From: Cornus controversa
Lineage: Eukaryota; Streptophyta; Magnoliopsida; Cornales; Cornaceae
Length of the DNA: 64,000 bases
Assembly: GCA_026545225.1 (NCBI GenBank)
Contig: CM048853.1
Location: 45,276,755-45,340,754, forward strand
Direction of reading: 5' to 3'
Below the pieces are notes generated by a model. The model saw nothing but the letters and a program-made list of their open reading frames with translations, ran no database searches and was not told the DNA's origin. Both the position numbers and the translations under genes were made by a program. Positions 46,404 to 58,080 of the stretch are shown here, in pieces; position 1 is the first letter of the stretch; the number at the start of each line of letters is the position of its first letter.

Positions 46404-48065
46404 CCTGTCTCTCTGTCTTTGAAAATTCTAATAAAATAAGTTCACTTTTCTTTGTCAAAACAAATGGGTTGGCTTATCATTTTACATTACATTAGGTGAG
46501 AACCTTCCCATCTCTTTGTTCCTTAATTTGAAAGTTGTCCTTAACCTCAATAATAACAATTAAACCATACCTCTCTCACCAAAATTAATTCTCTCTCTTG
46601 TCCATTCATGGTCGATATTTTACAAATGTATGCCCAACTCTTCTCTTTATCCCTCTCACACAACTCCACCGTCTTCGTATTATTCTAGCTTCATCATCAT
46701 CATTTTCTCAACACCTCTCTGTGTAGACCATGAAATGTTCTCGGAGTGCAAAAATCATACCTACAACTCTGGGCAAGACATTCAAGGCAGAGATACTATG
46801 TAGTTCGACGCCGGAGCGGTGGCGGTGGGCCGTCTTCGGCGTCGGTGAGTTGTAATTGGACTCGAAATTTCTACCGCGGTAGTGGTGGTTGTTCATCTGA
46901 TTCTTGTGACCCCATCTTAGAACCGGTAGTTAAGCAGAGGCTGAGACTTCACTGGCGCAGTAGCCATTGGAAACTACTCCATCAACCGGTGAAAACCTTC
47001 TAGAGAGAGAAACTGCCACCTCGTCAAAGATATTTATCCTTTTAAATATACTCTTCCCATAAAACAATGTGTTTTTAATTTAACCTCACAATTATAAAAC
47101 ATATTTTGTTTGGATTTATGAAAAAGGCACTTGTTTGTTTTTCCAAATTAGAAGAAGTCCATCAGTCCACTAAACTACGTAGGTTCAGTAACGAAAAACA
47201 CTTTATTTTTTTGGGTTGTCAATTCCTAAAAAGATAAAAATAAAAATAAAAATGATATTGACTAATCTGTTTTTATTTTTTTATTATAAGACAAACTTTT
47301 TCCTTTTTGTAAAGAAAAGAATAAACATAAAAAAGATATTTTAACCATTTTTTTTTACTGTAATAGCACAAGTGTTTTTTCGGATACTCTAGCAGAGTTA
47401 TAGGATAAGACTTCGATCATGTGATTGGCTTAGATAGCGTATTGGCTCTTTCTCTGCTCTCTTCATCTGTCTTCTCTCTTCACGGTGACAAACGAATATC
47501 GATTCATACTCTCAGCGACGAGTAACTGACAAGTGATAATCGGTCGAAAATCTTCCGGATATGTTCTGGTATGTTCAATTTACTCGCTTTCTCTCTCCTC
47601 TATTCTAGATCTGTCAATATAAAACTTGATCGAATTTCTTGCACTATTTTTCTCTCCTTTTCTGATCATATTTCTTGCTCTATTTTTTCTTTTTCTTGGG
47701 ATACAAACAAAAACTAAAGAATTTTATGATCTTTTACTTGCACTGTTCTGTACTTTTTTTTTTTATTGTGTTGTGATATTCTCTTGTGATAGTTGTATCT
47801 ATTTTTCTAATTTTATTTCTCCTTAATTTCTGTTAGTTTAATAGTTGTTTGATTTAATGCCCTAATATCGTAAAAGCAAACCATAAATTACCTTGCTGTA
47901 ATTCCATTATTTTGAATACCTCTTTATTTGATTTTAAGCATTTGTGGCTACTGACATCTATATAGCAAGTTCTAGGAAAAGCATAGAAATGATTAATTGG
48001 CGTCAAATAAGATTAATAGTCAGTGATGCCAAAAATAGAATCAATAGTGTTATCAATTGTTAATA

Positions 48066-49243
48066 GGGAGCTGATATTGGCACTCCACTAATATCCTCTG
48101 GCACTCCACTTGCATCTTTTTGTAAAGTACAATTACAAAGGTGTCCCTCTATTATACAATATTTGATTCTTATATTTTAATACCCTAATTGCCCTCATTT
48201 GATAATGTTAGAATTCTTAATTCCAAATTGCAACTTCTCTCTCGTGTTCTTTTTTGGTGTGAAAATACTTCTTCGTTAATTTTAAAAATATTATTTTTTC
48301 ATGTTGAATCAATTTATCAATATTTATTTTAGAAGTAAAAAAGTTTAGAATTCAGTATAATGATTTAGAAAGTATCAATCAAATGTATGTGATTCGGATA
48401 ATAAAAGTTACGTGATTAGATAAGTTGGGAAAAAATTGTTAATAATAGATTACCTAGAGAAATATTAAAAATGTATTTGAGTTGGAAACAAACATTATAT
48501 CAATGAATAAAACCTATTTGAAAAAAAATTAATTATATTAAAATCAAAAGAAAGTTTAATTTCATTTGAATAAAAATTATGATATATAGTTCTTTAAGAA
48601 AACTAAGGAAATCATTTTTATTTTAATAGAGAACTTTTAGAAATTAAAAGATGAAAAGAGAAAAACATGACTCTATGAAATATTTTTTCAATTGTAGTTG
48701 CCTTAATTTAACTAAGGAGCCTTTGCACCAAAATTTTAAAAGATAAAAATAAAAAAATTAATATGATATTTTTCTTCGTTTGCTTTTTATTTTCTCCTCC
48801 TTCCTTTCTATTTTGTTTGTTCACAAATTAATGGTATGTTTCAAAATTTTAATTTATGTTATTTTATAAATAAGACACATTAAAAATAAATTACACGTTT
48901 GGTGAGTAAAAATAGAATATTTCAAATTTTGGATTCTTTGAGTTATATAGGATAGGGACACAAATAACAAGTTTCAATTGAAAAATGTCTAAACTATAGT
49001 ATTTGGGTGGTAATAAATGGATTGTTATATTGTAAACCTAAAGTAAAAAAGTTAAAAAAATTTTTTTTTTTAAGAAAAATAAAATAAAATTAAAATTGAG
49101 TATTGAATTAGAAGGGCAATTATAGTACTAAAAATATAAGAATCTAAAATGGTATAACATATGACCACTTTTGTGATTTTACTTTACAAAAATATAGGAG
49201 TGGAGTGCCAGAGGATATTGGTGGAGTGCCAATATCAGCTCCC
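48066..49243. mobile_element. Mutator-like nonautonomous element, 1,178 bp, with 9-bp TSD
   Basis: Ends GGGAGCTGATATTGGCACTC and (revcomp of right end) the same 20 bases. The arms stay similar for about 120 bp (TCCTCTGGCACTCCACT, TTTTTGTAAAGTA). The 9-bp flanking duplication TTGTTAATA is perfect (48057-48065 and 49244-49252). AT-rich interior with no coding capacity. The start GGGAGC.GATATT..CACTC is reminiscent of the GGGAGGCGATATT.GCACTC family. Confidence 0.94.
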
Positions 49244-49961
49244 TTGTTAATAAGGTTTTTTTTTTTAGAGGAAACAAGTTTGGTTGCTTGAAGCCTCGAA
49301 CTGCATGAGCGGAGTCATATATATATATGTATATATATATATATACATATATATACATATCGGCGTGTTAAAATAGAATATTGTTGTGGACCTTGTTGGT
49401 TACCTGGAGGCATGCCTTTTAATCACAAATTTTGTAATATGTGAAGTAGTTCTAAGTATATGTGACGAAAAATTATAAAGCAAAATGTTAGAATAAAAAG
49501 GGAGAAGATAGAATCAATTATGTAATTGGAAAAAAATAATATAAATACTTACTTGGACCAAGTGATATATAGGCAAGATGAGAGAGAGAGTAAAAGCAAG
49601 ATATCAAACCCAACTAGTCAAGGCTTATCCTATAACCACTCTCAGCCAAGGAAATGATCTTTTCATTCACTCAAACAGCTTCACTGCTCCCATGATAGTT
49701 TGTAATTAAATTTGCAATTAATTAATCTTCATATGAAGGCCATGAAGGATAGACAATATAATGAATTATATTATTTGACAACCTCATTTGAAAGCTCAAT
49801 ATTGGTATATATTTATCTACTTAATGAAAATATGCTCATCTGAGGACCTACTTGCAAAAAATAATAATAGGACATTGTGCATACCAATTTGACTGCATCT
49901 TCTCTTTGTGAATTGTGGAAAAGTATTGATTAAACTGGTGTATTTGTTTTTTTTGACTTAA
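49244..49961. other. AT-rich intergenic DNA, nothing recognised
   Basis: A T run and short TA/GTATATA microsatellite at 49318-49360. No gene seen. The left terminus of the Harbinger remnant may lie here but was not found. Confidence 0.5.
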
Positions 49962-51409
49962 ATGAACGAGTCTTGTTTATGTATTTATTATACTTTGTCA
50001 AGAGAAAATTGCTTCATGGATGTGAATACTCAGCAATTAATGGATGAGAATCGGGTGGAGAATAATGTAGTTGATGAAATTTTATGGGATGACTCAGCTG
50101 AAGAGTACTTTATAATAATGATGGAAGAGGAAAGAAAGAAAGGGAATCGAAAAACAACCACGTACCTTCACTGCTGAAGCATGGAACACTTTAACTAATG
50201 CAATAAACACATGATCGGAAATGAATAATTGTACTTATGATAAACAATAATTATTGAATAAATTTAACATATTGAGAGGAAAATACAAGTGCTTCAAGAA
50301 ACTTTTATCCAATACTGGATCTTCATGGGACCATACTTCTAAGTTAGTGACTTTGATTGAGGCTAGCTTAGTGGGATGAGATGTACAAGGTTATATTTTA
50401 TTAATTATTATTTTTAAATTTAATCATTATGAATGAAAATTTTTAAAATTGTAATATATATACAATTGCAGCAAATGAGGCCTGCGAGTCGGTATCGGCA
50501 AAAATGGTGCAAACACTATGAGAAGTTTTATCCATTCTTCAAGGTTAGTTTTTAAAAAATAAAGTATATTATTTTTTTAGTTGTATTGTGAAATTGATAA
50601 AAATATATTACAAATATAGAACTGTGTAGGAGCAATTGATGAAACACACGTCCACGCAAATGTTCCATCATCAGAACAAATTCCTTATCGTGGGAGGAAA
50701 TCAAATACAACACAAAATGTTTTGGCCGTTTATTCTTTTGACATGCGATTTTCTTATGTATTGGTTGGATGAGAATGTAATGTAAATGACTCAAGAGTTT
50801 TAATGGAGACTATCTTTAATCATACTGTGCAATTTCCAATCCCACTTGAAGGTAATGATGTTGTGAGGTTGTTTATGTTTATATATAGTAAAATTATGTA
50901 TTAATGTGTTGTAATATTTTGTGATAGGTAAGTACTATCTGGTTGATTCTGGATATGCTAATATGTCGATATTTTTATCACCTTATCGTGGTGTTCGGTA
51001 TTATTTGCAAGATTATAGAGGACGCAGATGACAAGTACATGGTCCTAAAGAGTTATTCAACTATAGACACTCATCACTTAGAAATGTCATTGGATGTTGT
51101 TTTAATTGGGGTACTTAAAAAATGTTTTCAATTCTTCAGTTAATGCTCAGTTATGATATTAAGGAACAAGCACAAATTGTGGTTCTTTATTGCACAATCC
51201 ATAATTTCATTCGTGATTAGGCACATTTAGATAATTTATTTCATAAATATGACAATGAAAATGTCAGACTTGAAGAAGAAAAATCAGCTAGTACCTCTAC
51301 ACCTCATATTCCAGCGGATATAAGAGTTACACAAAATCAAGTTCGACTAATGAATGAAGTTCGTGATTCAATTACAAACGAGTTGTGGAACAACTTTAGT
51401 AGAGAGTGA
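49962..51409 (+). pseudogene. PIF/Harbinger transposase remnant with Myb/SANT-like part
   Basis: Two decayed parts in one orientation. 49962-50540: a Myb/SANT-like piece (MMEEERKKGNRKTT, then FTAEAWNTLTNAIN in a shifted frame; LRGKYKCFKKLLSNTGSSWD; SRYRQKWCKHYEKFYP). 50620-51409: a DDE nuclease of the Harbinger type. CVGAIDETHVHA carries the first catalytic Asp; then PYRGRKSNTTQNVLAVYSFDMRFSYV in the same block (positions 50689-50766), NDSRV, YYLVDSGYAN with the second Asp, SPYRGVRYYLQ, KELFNYRHSSLRNVI, and a tail ending NNFSRE before TGA. Stops at VLVG*ECN and at two later points plus a frame shift show it is dead. Normally this enzyme cuts and pastes the element at TTA-type targets. The right side near 52060 (GTTATTAAACACACCC) may be an element end. 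Confidence 0.88.
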
Positions 51410-52418
51410 TTCATAATGTTCTTATGACTTTAAATTAGATATATGTTATGTTTATGTATTTTGTATTGCTTGGATTTCTTACTTTAAATTAGATGTTCTA
51501 TTTTATTACCATGTATTGTTAAGATTTGTGACTTTAATATTTTTTTGTTATGGTATTGGTTCTCTTCTTTCAGATGATTTTTGATTTTATATCATATGAA
51601 AATTGAAATTGTATAGTATAATAACATGTTTATCATTAGCTAAACAATTAAAGGCATATTGCAATTTTCTCAATTATATCTTAAAAATTCTCAACCTAAC
51701 AATTAATTGATTTGATCAATGAAAGCTCCAAGGAATGTGCTTTATACAAGGTAATTGATTGTCAAGTTGAGTAGTATTTATTTATTTATTTTTTAAATGT
51801 GAAGTTGACTAGTTGTAAATTATATCTTTTAATGTGATTGAAGATTAGTTTTTAATAGATAAATTAAAGATAAAAAAAGAAATTAATAAATTTGTGTAAC
51901 AAATGTGTTACTAAACACTATTATTTGTTTTTGCTTTTAAAATTCTTACGACAGTAAGTTTTAATAAATGATATTTTTTGCTTTCTGTTTTCACTCAGAA
52001 AAGTAAAAATATATTTTTATTTTTTTTTTACTACAAAAACAGAAAAAAAATGTTATTAAACACACCCATAGGTTCGTAGTATTTAAATTTGAAATTGGTT
52101 CAAATACAAAAATTGTAGTTTGTTACAAGTAGTTTTAGGAGGATGAACATTGCTAATCGTTAATTTCTGCCTTGCGAAGACGGAGTTTTTTCTCCTCCCA
52201 TTCTTAACATAGATTGGCTTAATTTACTATCAAATATAAACCAAAGTTGTTGAAATGAAAATTTGTAGGGGTTCAAAAGCTTGTTGCATATGCTAAATGC
52301 AATCGTTTCTCCCACGAAAGAGGAGTTGGGTAGTTTAATTTGTGTTTAGTTAGTTTCCTTTGTTTTCGTTTTATTTTATTCTATTGCTAAGGGACTAGCA
52401 ATATGTAAGTTTGGGGGT
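51410..52418. other. Harbinger 3' flank and internal 3' end of a Ty3-type retrotransposon
   Basis: 51410-52065 is AT-rich and probably the 3' noncoding part of the Harbinger element. From about 52250 the sequence resembles the 3' untranslated part of plant Athila/Tat-like Ty3 retrotransposons: CTAAGGGACTAGCAATATG followed by the polypurine-like AAGTTTGGGGGTG at about 52408-52420, directly before the LTR. Confidence 0.55.
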
Positions 52419-52505
52419 GTGATCGGCGTTGAATGTTATGCATTCTAATCTCTTAATTTATATATTTTATTCTGTTAGTGATAGTTTATATGTGATTTTA
52501 CTTTG

Positions 52506-55255
52506 TGTTACCCAAGAATTGTCCCTAGAGGAGTGGTGAATAGGGACAATAGGCAAATGATGAAACTTTTTCGTTAAGCTCATTTTGACAAAAAAAAGGC
52601 TTGTATAGACTTTTGTCAAACACTTGATGAACTTATGTATTCAACAAGTGGGATTGCAAATTCTCAATCTATTATGCACTTAAATGATCTAGTGAATACA
52701 ACAAGTATAAGTGTACATGAAAGTGCAACATATCATGCTTGTAGTATGTGAAAGTGTTGATTGTGTATTTGTCAAATACATAGTGGCAAATTGATTAGAA
52801 AATAGATAATCAAACAAATACTCAATCAATCAATAATTTTATCAATTCCACAACTCAACCAATACTCCAAGCATTCATCCCATCCTCCTCATATGAATTG
52901 AAACATATAAACTTATAGCATTCATATATAAAGCATATGTAATTTAAGCAAATGAAATGCTATCAAATAAAAGAGTTTAAGGATAGAGAAATGCAAACCA
53001 AGTGACACCATGATTTTTACATGGTTCGGCCCTCTTGCCTACGTCCATGCCTCAAGAGCTCATCTTGAGGTATCCACTATGAAGCTTCCCTTAAGGGTGG
53101 AAAGCAAACCTTTACAATTGCCAAGTCCAACGCTTGGGCTTCTTTGCTCAATGAAAACCTCATCAAGACTTCTTTGCCAAGCTCATGACTTGGGCTTCCT
53201 CCCTCTTTTGACGGTTAAGAGATAACCATTGCTCACTCTAAAGGGTGGAGAGCGCTACCCAATCCTTCTCCTTTTAAGGTAGAGAATGAACCTTTCTCTT
53301 TTTCGGGCTTGGAGAAAAATCCTTACAAAGCTTCTTCAAGCTACCCATGCCAAGAGAACCTCTTGGTCTTCTTCTCTCAAGAATAAGAAATTGTAATACA
53401 AAAACAACAAGTTTCCTCAATGAATAGATGTTCAATACACGCTCAAATCCTAGAGTGATATATGAAGATTTCAAATGAAAAGCTCAACTCTAGATATGCA
53501 AGATGAACCACAATGAATGATATGAAAGATGAGACTCAATAGTGGTTCCTAAGAGATTTTCTACCAAGTAGAATGCAAAAATATGCATTCAACATTTTCT
53601 CAAGTGTAAGCTCATGGGTAGGTTTCTCTCTAGCTCTCTTGCTCTTCTGCTCTCTCGGCTCTACATTGTATTATGTCTCTCTTCTGCTGAAATCCCCAAT
53701 ACAAATGGGTATATATAGAGTCTCAAGAGAAAATAGCCGTTTGGGGTCCAAAACTAGCCGTTATTTTGAATCTGGGGAAAAGCAGTCGACTTTCTACTTG
53801 AAGTAGTCGACTTTATTTGAGCCTTCAAAGTGTTAGATTCATGCTGCCAGAAAGAGTCGACTTTCTCTAATGAATAAGACGACTATTTCATCAAATCTCA
53901 CAAACTAAAATAGAAAGAAAGTCTTCTATATGAAATGAGATAGTCTTCTGTCTTACTACTCCAGAAAAGGCATTTTCTCAAAAGTTCATAAACTAAAATA
54001 GAAAGATAGTCTTCTATATGATTTGAGATAGTCTTCTATCTTACTACTCTAGAAATGCCATTTTTCCACTGCCTAAAAGAGTCGACTTTTCTAATGCATA
54101 AGACGACTATTTTATCAAATCTCATAAACTAAAATAGAAAGAAAGTCTTCTATATGTTTTGAGATAGTCTTCTATCTTAGTGCTCCAGAAATGACATTTT
54201 CATAAAAACACACAAACTAAAATAGAAAGATAGTCTTCTATATGAAATGACATAGTCTTCTATTTTAGTGCTCCAGAAATGCCAAAAAACATACTGCTTG
54301 AAAAAGTCGACTATATAGTTCAACTAAGTCGACTGTTTCTGGAAATCATTTGAATACAACTCTGTTAAAGCATAAATGAGCCTAAAACCTCAAGGACTGA
54401 TGAAAATAAATTTCATTAAGATCAAGTCCAATTCTAAAAAGCTAAGAACCAATCATAAATACTAAAATGAGATTCATGTGGTCTTAGAATCAATTTTAGA
54501 TTATGAGTTGGGTTCTTTGAATATTTCAACCTCCTCAAAATCAACTATGACCTTATAAAATCAATCAATTTAATCCAAGGTCTATGACTTCACAATATTG
54601 AGAATTAAAATATTTTCAATTGAAAATCATCTCAATATTACCTAAGGCTTTTCAGAATTTAAACATATAAGTTCAAAGCCTCATTCAATCTATCTAAGAA
54701 CCATAAAAGATATTTCCTAGTTCAAGCATAGGTTCTAGAATTTGTTTACTCAAGAATTGAGTTCCTTCAAAGCTAAACATAAGCTTGAATTAACTCAATC
54801 TCAATGAAGTTTATGGCCTAATTCTAAGTGTCCAAGGAACCATGATATGATATGAATGATATGCATTGGTCCTAAGGTCCACTAGGTCAATAGATGAGCT
54901 TTCAAAAGAAGTTACTTCATAAATAACTTTACATTAAATCTAGCACTCACCCAAGACTAGCCTACCCAAGTCTTTTGATCTTCAAATCTTTAAGCTTTTG
55001 GGTTCCTTCATCATGTGGCTTGGATTCACTTCAGCTTTGCCATTGATCTTGATTATTGATCTTTGAGTTCCATGATCATGTGGCTTCATACATCTTCTTG
55101 TAATTCCTTTTGAAGTCCAATGCCTTTAAGATACTTGAGATAATATAATATTTTCTAAGCTGCACACTCAAGTAAACTTATTAAATCTACACTACAATAG
55201 TTTGTTATCATAAAAATCACCCAAGTAACCTAGGGTTGAAACCTTGAGGTCAACA
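52506..55255. mobile_element. Solo LTR, 2,750 bp, nested, with 5-bp TSD
   Basis: Begins TGTTACCC and ends GGTCAACA, the TG...CA termini of LTRs, flanked by a perfect 5-bp duplication CTTTG (52501-52505 and 55256-55260). It contains the phrase TTACATGGTTCGGCC followed by TTGCCTACGTCCATG, common in plant LTRs, repeated AGTCGACT motifs, and a tandem repeat array at about 53870-54290. No internal coding region is present, as expected from recombination between two LTRs. Confidence 0.85.
53870..54290. repeat. Tandem array inside the solo LTR, four units of about 90-120 bp
   Basis: Repeating phrases: AAACTAAAATAGAAAGAAAG, TCTTCTATATG, GAGATAGTCTTCT and CTCCAGAAATG. Two units also carry AGTCGACTTT-CTAATG-ATAAGACGACT. 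Confidence 0.85.
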
Positions 55256-56780
55256 CTTTGTTTTTGTGTTTTCTGTCTTTTTCAGGGCCTTAATGATTAT
55301 TTCAGATAAAATCATAATTTTGGGCTTTTAAAGATGATATCCAAGAAGGCTATATGAAGCTTACATCTAATGGGTCCATTCAACTCCATATTTCAACTCA
55401 AATCAGCCCAAGGAAGAGGTTCAAAAGAATTATAACTGCTTAAGGAGATTATGGGCCTAAAGCCCAATTCTGCACTTAATCCAATTTTAATCCCGTTTTG
55501 GAAAGTATACCTAAAGTCTTATTTTTAAGCATCAATTCGACTTAATTCTCGTATAAGTTGAACGAAATTCGATTCTGGACACTTTTGTATTTCACGAAAA
55601 TTTTGTGAATCGGACTTCTACTGGGTCAAAACTTGGGCCGAAAGTCAGCAGAAAAATATACCTATTTAGGGCTGCGGGAAAACCCTAATTTTCTCCTAAT
55701 TGGATTAGGAATTTATCTCCTAATTGGATTAGGACTTTATGTATTCTCTTGGGGTATAAAGAGTTGAATTGGAAGCTATTTTGGGGGAGAAAAGAAGTGG
55801 AGGCCAGGGCAGAGAAGACAGGGACAATCCGGATTTTATTTATTCATTATGTCTTTTATTATTTTGTTATCTTCTTCTTCTACCATGTGTAACTAAATTC
55901 CTCAACTAAGGTTGAGGAGGAAACCTCCATTAATGAAGTGAAGTTCTTTTGTTCATTAATTGATTCTCATGTGTATGATTTAAATTCTTATGATTTTCGC
56001 TTCTTGTGATTAATTATTTTATAGTTCTTTCACCATTTATATCATGTATATGTGGTAGTTAGAAGGTATTATAATTAATCTAAGCTTGGGTTTGTATTTC
56101 TTAAAAGTGATAATCTTTGATCTTATGTTTTTCATTAAATTGGATACATAGGATGCTTAGAATTTTACACAAGTGAAGCGAAGGAAAATCTACCTTTTAA
56201 TGTATTTTTCATAGTGCTTTATTGTTAAATCTTGAGTAAGCAATAGATTGATTTCTTGATTGCTACTCTAACTTTGGGAATTAATAAATGAATATTAGAA
56301 ACTTCATGGATTTAATGGTGGTGGAATCCAAAACCTTAGTTATTTTCTCTATTTGATTTTAATAGTGTTATTTTATTTGCATGTTAGTTTAATTTATCTC
56401 AAATCAACCAACTTGTGTTTAAACTAGATTAGTTTTAAATTAATTTGAATTTGTGTTAGTTTTTCTTCTCAAAGCATTCCCTTGGGTTCGACCTCGTTCT
56501 TGCCGAACTATACTTTAATAGATTCGTACACTTGCGAGTTATTTAACAATTTTAAAACAACATCAACTGGCCTAACACAAGTTATATTTAATTGAAGGGC
56601 ATAAAAGAATTTTCAATCTAAGATATATTTGCACTATAATATATTATTACAATTTAAGGGCATTACTAATTTTACACTTAATTTTAACATCAGTTAGCTT
56701 GGCAACAGGTTTAGGGAAGGTCAAAGTAATAATTATCAAATATTTTACCTGTGTGTAATTTGACCAAACCTTAGGGAAGT

Positions 56781-57382
56781 CACTACAAGAAAACAGACTT
56801 TTTACGGCGGGCAAAAAAGGATTTTTATCACGGTTTTGGCCCGTCGTGGTGTTCGGTGTCATAGTTGGTAATGGTCTTTCAACCACAGGCTTAGCCCTTG
56901 GTAGAATACGACTTTTCACCACTGGCTTAGCCCATGCTAGAAAGTCTTTTGATAGTGCCCAGCCGTTGAAAATATTTCTACCACAAGCTCAGCTTGTGGT
57001 TGAAAGCACTTTTTCCCATGGTGGAAAGTCTTTGTTCTACCACAGGCTGATCTCGTGGTTGAAAGTTCATTTTCTAGCGTGGGCTCAGCCTGTGGTTGAA
57101 AGTGTTTTTCTTCCATGGGCTTAGCTCGTTGTAGAAAGTTTATAAATTTTTCTTTAAAAAATTATATGCCTGCATATACAAAAAGGTGCATAACAAACAA
57201 CACTGATCTTCTATTCCGTCAATACACAACAAGGCTCCACCCAAAGCTATATATATTGACACCAAGCCTTGCAAAACCAAATACTATAAATTAATCTGCC
57301 ACATGAACATATTGTGCACAACACAAAAACTTGTACAACAATACCTCTTATTCAACCAATACACAACACCCATGTCTTACAA

Positions 57383-57438
<56 letters not shown>

Positions 57439-57440
57439 CA
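56781..57440. mobile_element. Terminal part of a CACTA (En/Spm-like) transposon
   Basis: CACTACAAGAAAACAG at 56781 is the canonical CACTA terminus, preceded by AGT as possible 3-bp target. Next follow at least six subterminal repeats at about 56870-57130, built on ACCACAGGCTNAGCC-TGTGGT with partial palindromes (ACCACAAGCTCAGCTTGTGGT in 56989-57010), the type of array bound by the element's transposase. The opposite CTTGTAGTG end was not found, so the element is truncated or its interior decayed. A TA microsatellite lies at 57387-57435. Confidence 0.83.
57387..57435. repeat. TA microsatellite
   Basis: About 24 AT units. Confidence 0.95.
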
Positions 57441-57765
57441 AGACAATAAGCAAATAATTTTAAAACTTCTTCTATATTCAAAGAGTTCTGAGTACAAAGT
57501 TCTCATCATCGTTGACACATTTTAACTTAAAAATCTATCCTTAAATTTTTATTTAGAAAATACTATATTTAGGAATTTTATCTAACTATTTTTCATTTTT
57601 CTAAATTTTCATTTAGAAAACACTATATTTATAGAGACAATGACATAATGGTCATATTAAAGGGTATATATGTCATTATAGTTCTGCTAAGGGGTCAACT
57701 TTTTGAAGATAAAGGACTAACATACTCAAAAAATAGTTTAGGGAGGTTTTCTGCAACTTTGAACT

Positions 57766-58080
57766 TCAAAGTTCAGATTTTTTTCTTTTGCACTTTTGCT
57801 GCCATAGACACGTCGTTATCCCCTGCAGCTCAGCCCAACTCCATAATGGATTCAATGCTAGAGAAAAGGGGACTACCTTTTGTCTTAAACGTTTGACACC
57901 TCTAAAATATCCATGAACTTCTCCATTTAAAAAAAATATAGAAGGAGGGTGAAGTAATGCAAGCTTCAACCCAGTAGCTGAATGATGGAGGAAACCAAGG
58001 AGAGAGAAGGCATCAAGAATGAATGGCTGGCTTACTGAATCAAAGGCTTTGTTATAAACTTTAGGCTTTGTAAACACCAA
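57766..58080 (-). pseudogene. LINE (L1-type) reverse transcriptase fragment
   Basis: On the minus strand a 104-codon open frame reads KVYNKAFDSVSQPFILDAFS, then LLGFLHHS and a stretch ending NGEVHGYFRGVKRLRQ. This matches the plant LINE reverse transcriptase block usually written KAYDSVSW-FIL-VL--LGF ... LNGE--GFF-G-RGLRQGDPLSP. After RLRQ the expected GDPLSP is lost (KVVPFSLAL), so the active-site side is damaged. No start codon of its own and no flanking LINE domains; a dead fragment. Confidence 0.78.

Larger units (their letters stand above)
44801..48065. other. C2 gene 3' flank, Mutator-like element, short repeats, orphan leader-like DNA
   Basis: 44801-45090 is the likely 3' UTR and TA/CA microsatellites. 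45094-45755 is a Mutator-like element. 45780-45940 has a T run, then a GC-richer segment with ACCCAGGCTACAAACCGGGG, probably a retroelement trace. 46000-46230 and 46740-47000 are GC-richer and have open minus-strand frames, but no family was recognised. 46246-46403 is a three-copy tandem repeat. 47440-47570 looks like a plant 5' leader exon with a donor-like TG|GTATGTTC at 47570, but no downstream coding exon follows. Confidence 0.45.
52419..56564 (+). mobile_element. 3' LTR of a truncated Ty3-type (Athila/Tat-like) retrotransposon, interrupted
   Basis: Starts after the polypurine tract AAGTTTGGGGGTG with TG, and ends near 56548-56564 (…GAGTTATTTAACA or …ACATCA). Inside are an LTR-like TATA (TATAAA, 55755), tandem CTCCTAATTGGATTAGGA phrases and the terminal phrase CCTTGGGTTCGACCTCGTTC seen in plant Ty3 LTRs. 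A 2,750-bp solo LTR with its own target duplication splits it at 52505. Without the insert the LTR is about 1.39 kb. No 5' LTR or gag-pol lies upstream, so only the 3' end is left. The exact start (TGTGATC or TGATC) and end are uncertain. Confidence 0.7.

Noticed and set aside
46001-46896. Minus-strand frames of 68 and 62 codons in a GC-richer patch
   Set aside because: No recognisable motif, no splice pattern, and they border a recent tandem repeat. Possibly old gene debris but not supportable.
53010-53806. Frames of 66-77 codons near 53 kb
   Set aside because: They fall inside the solo LTR, in a phrase common to plant LTRs.
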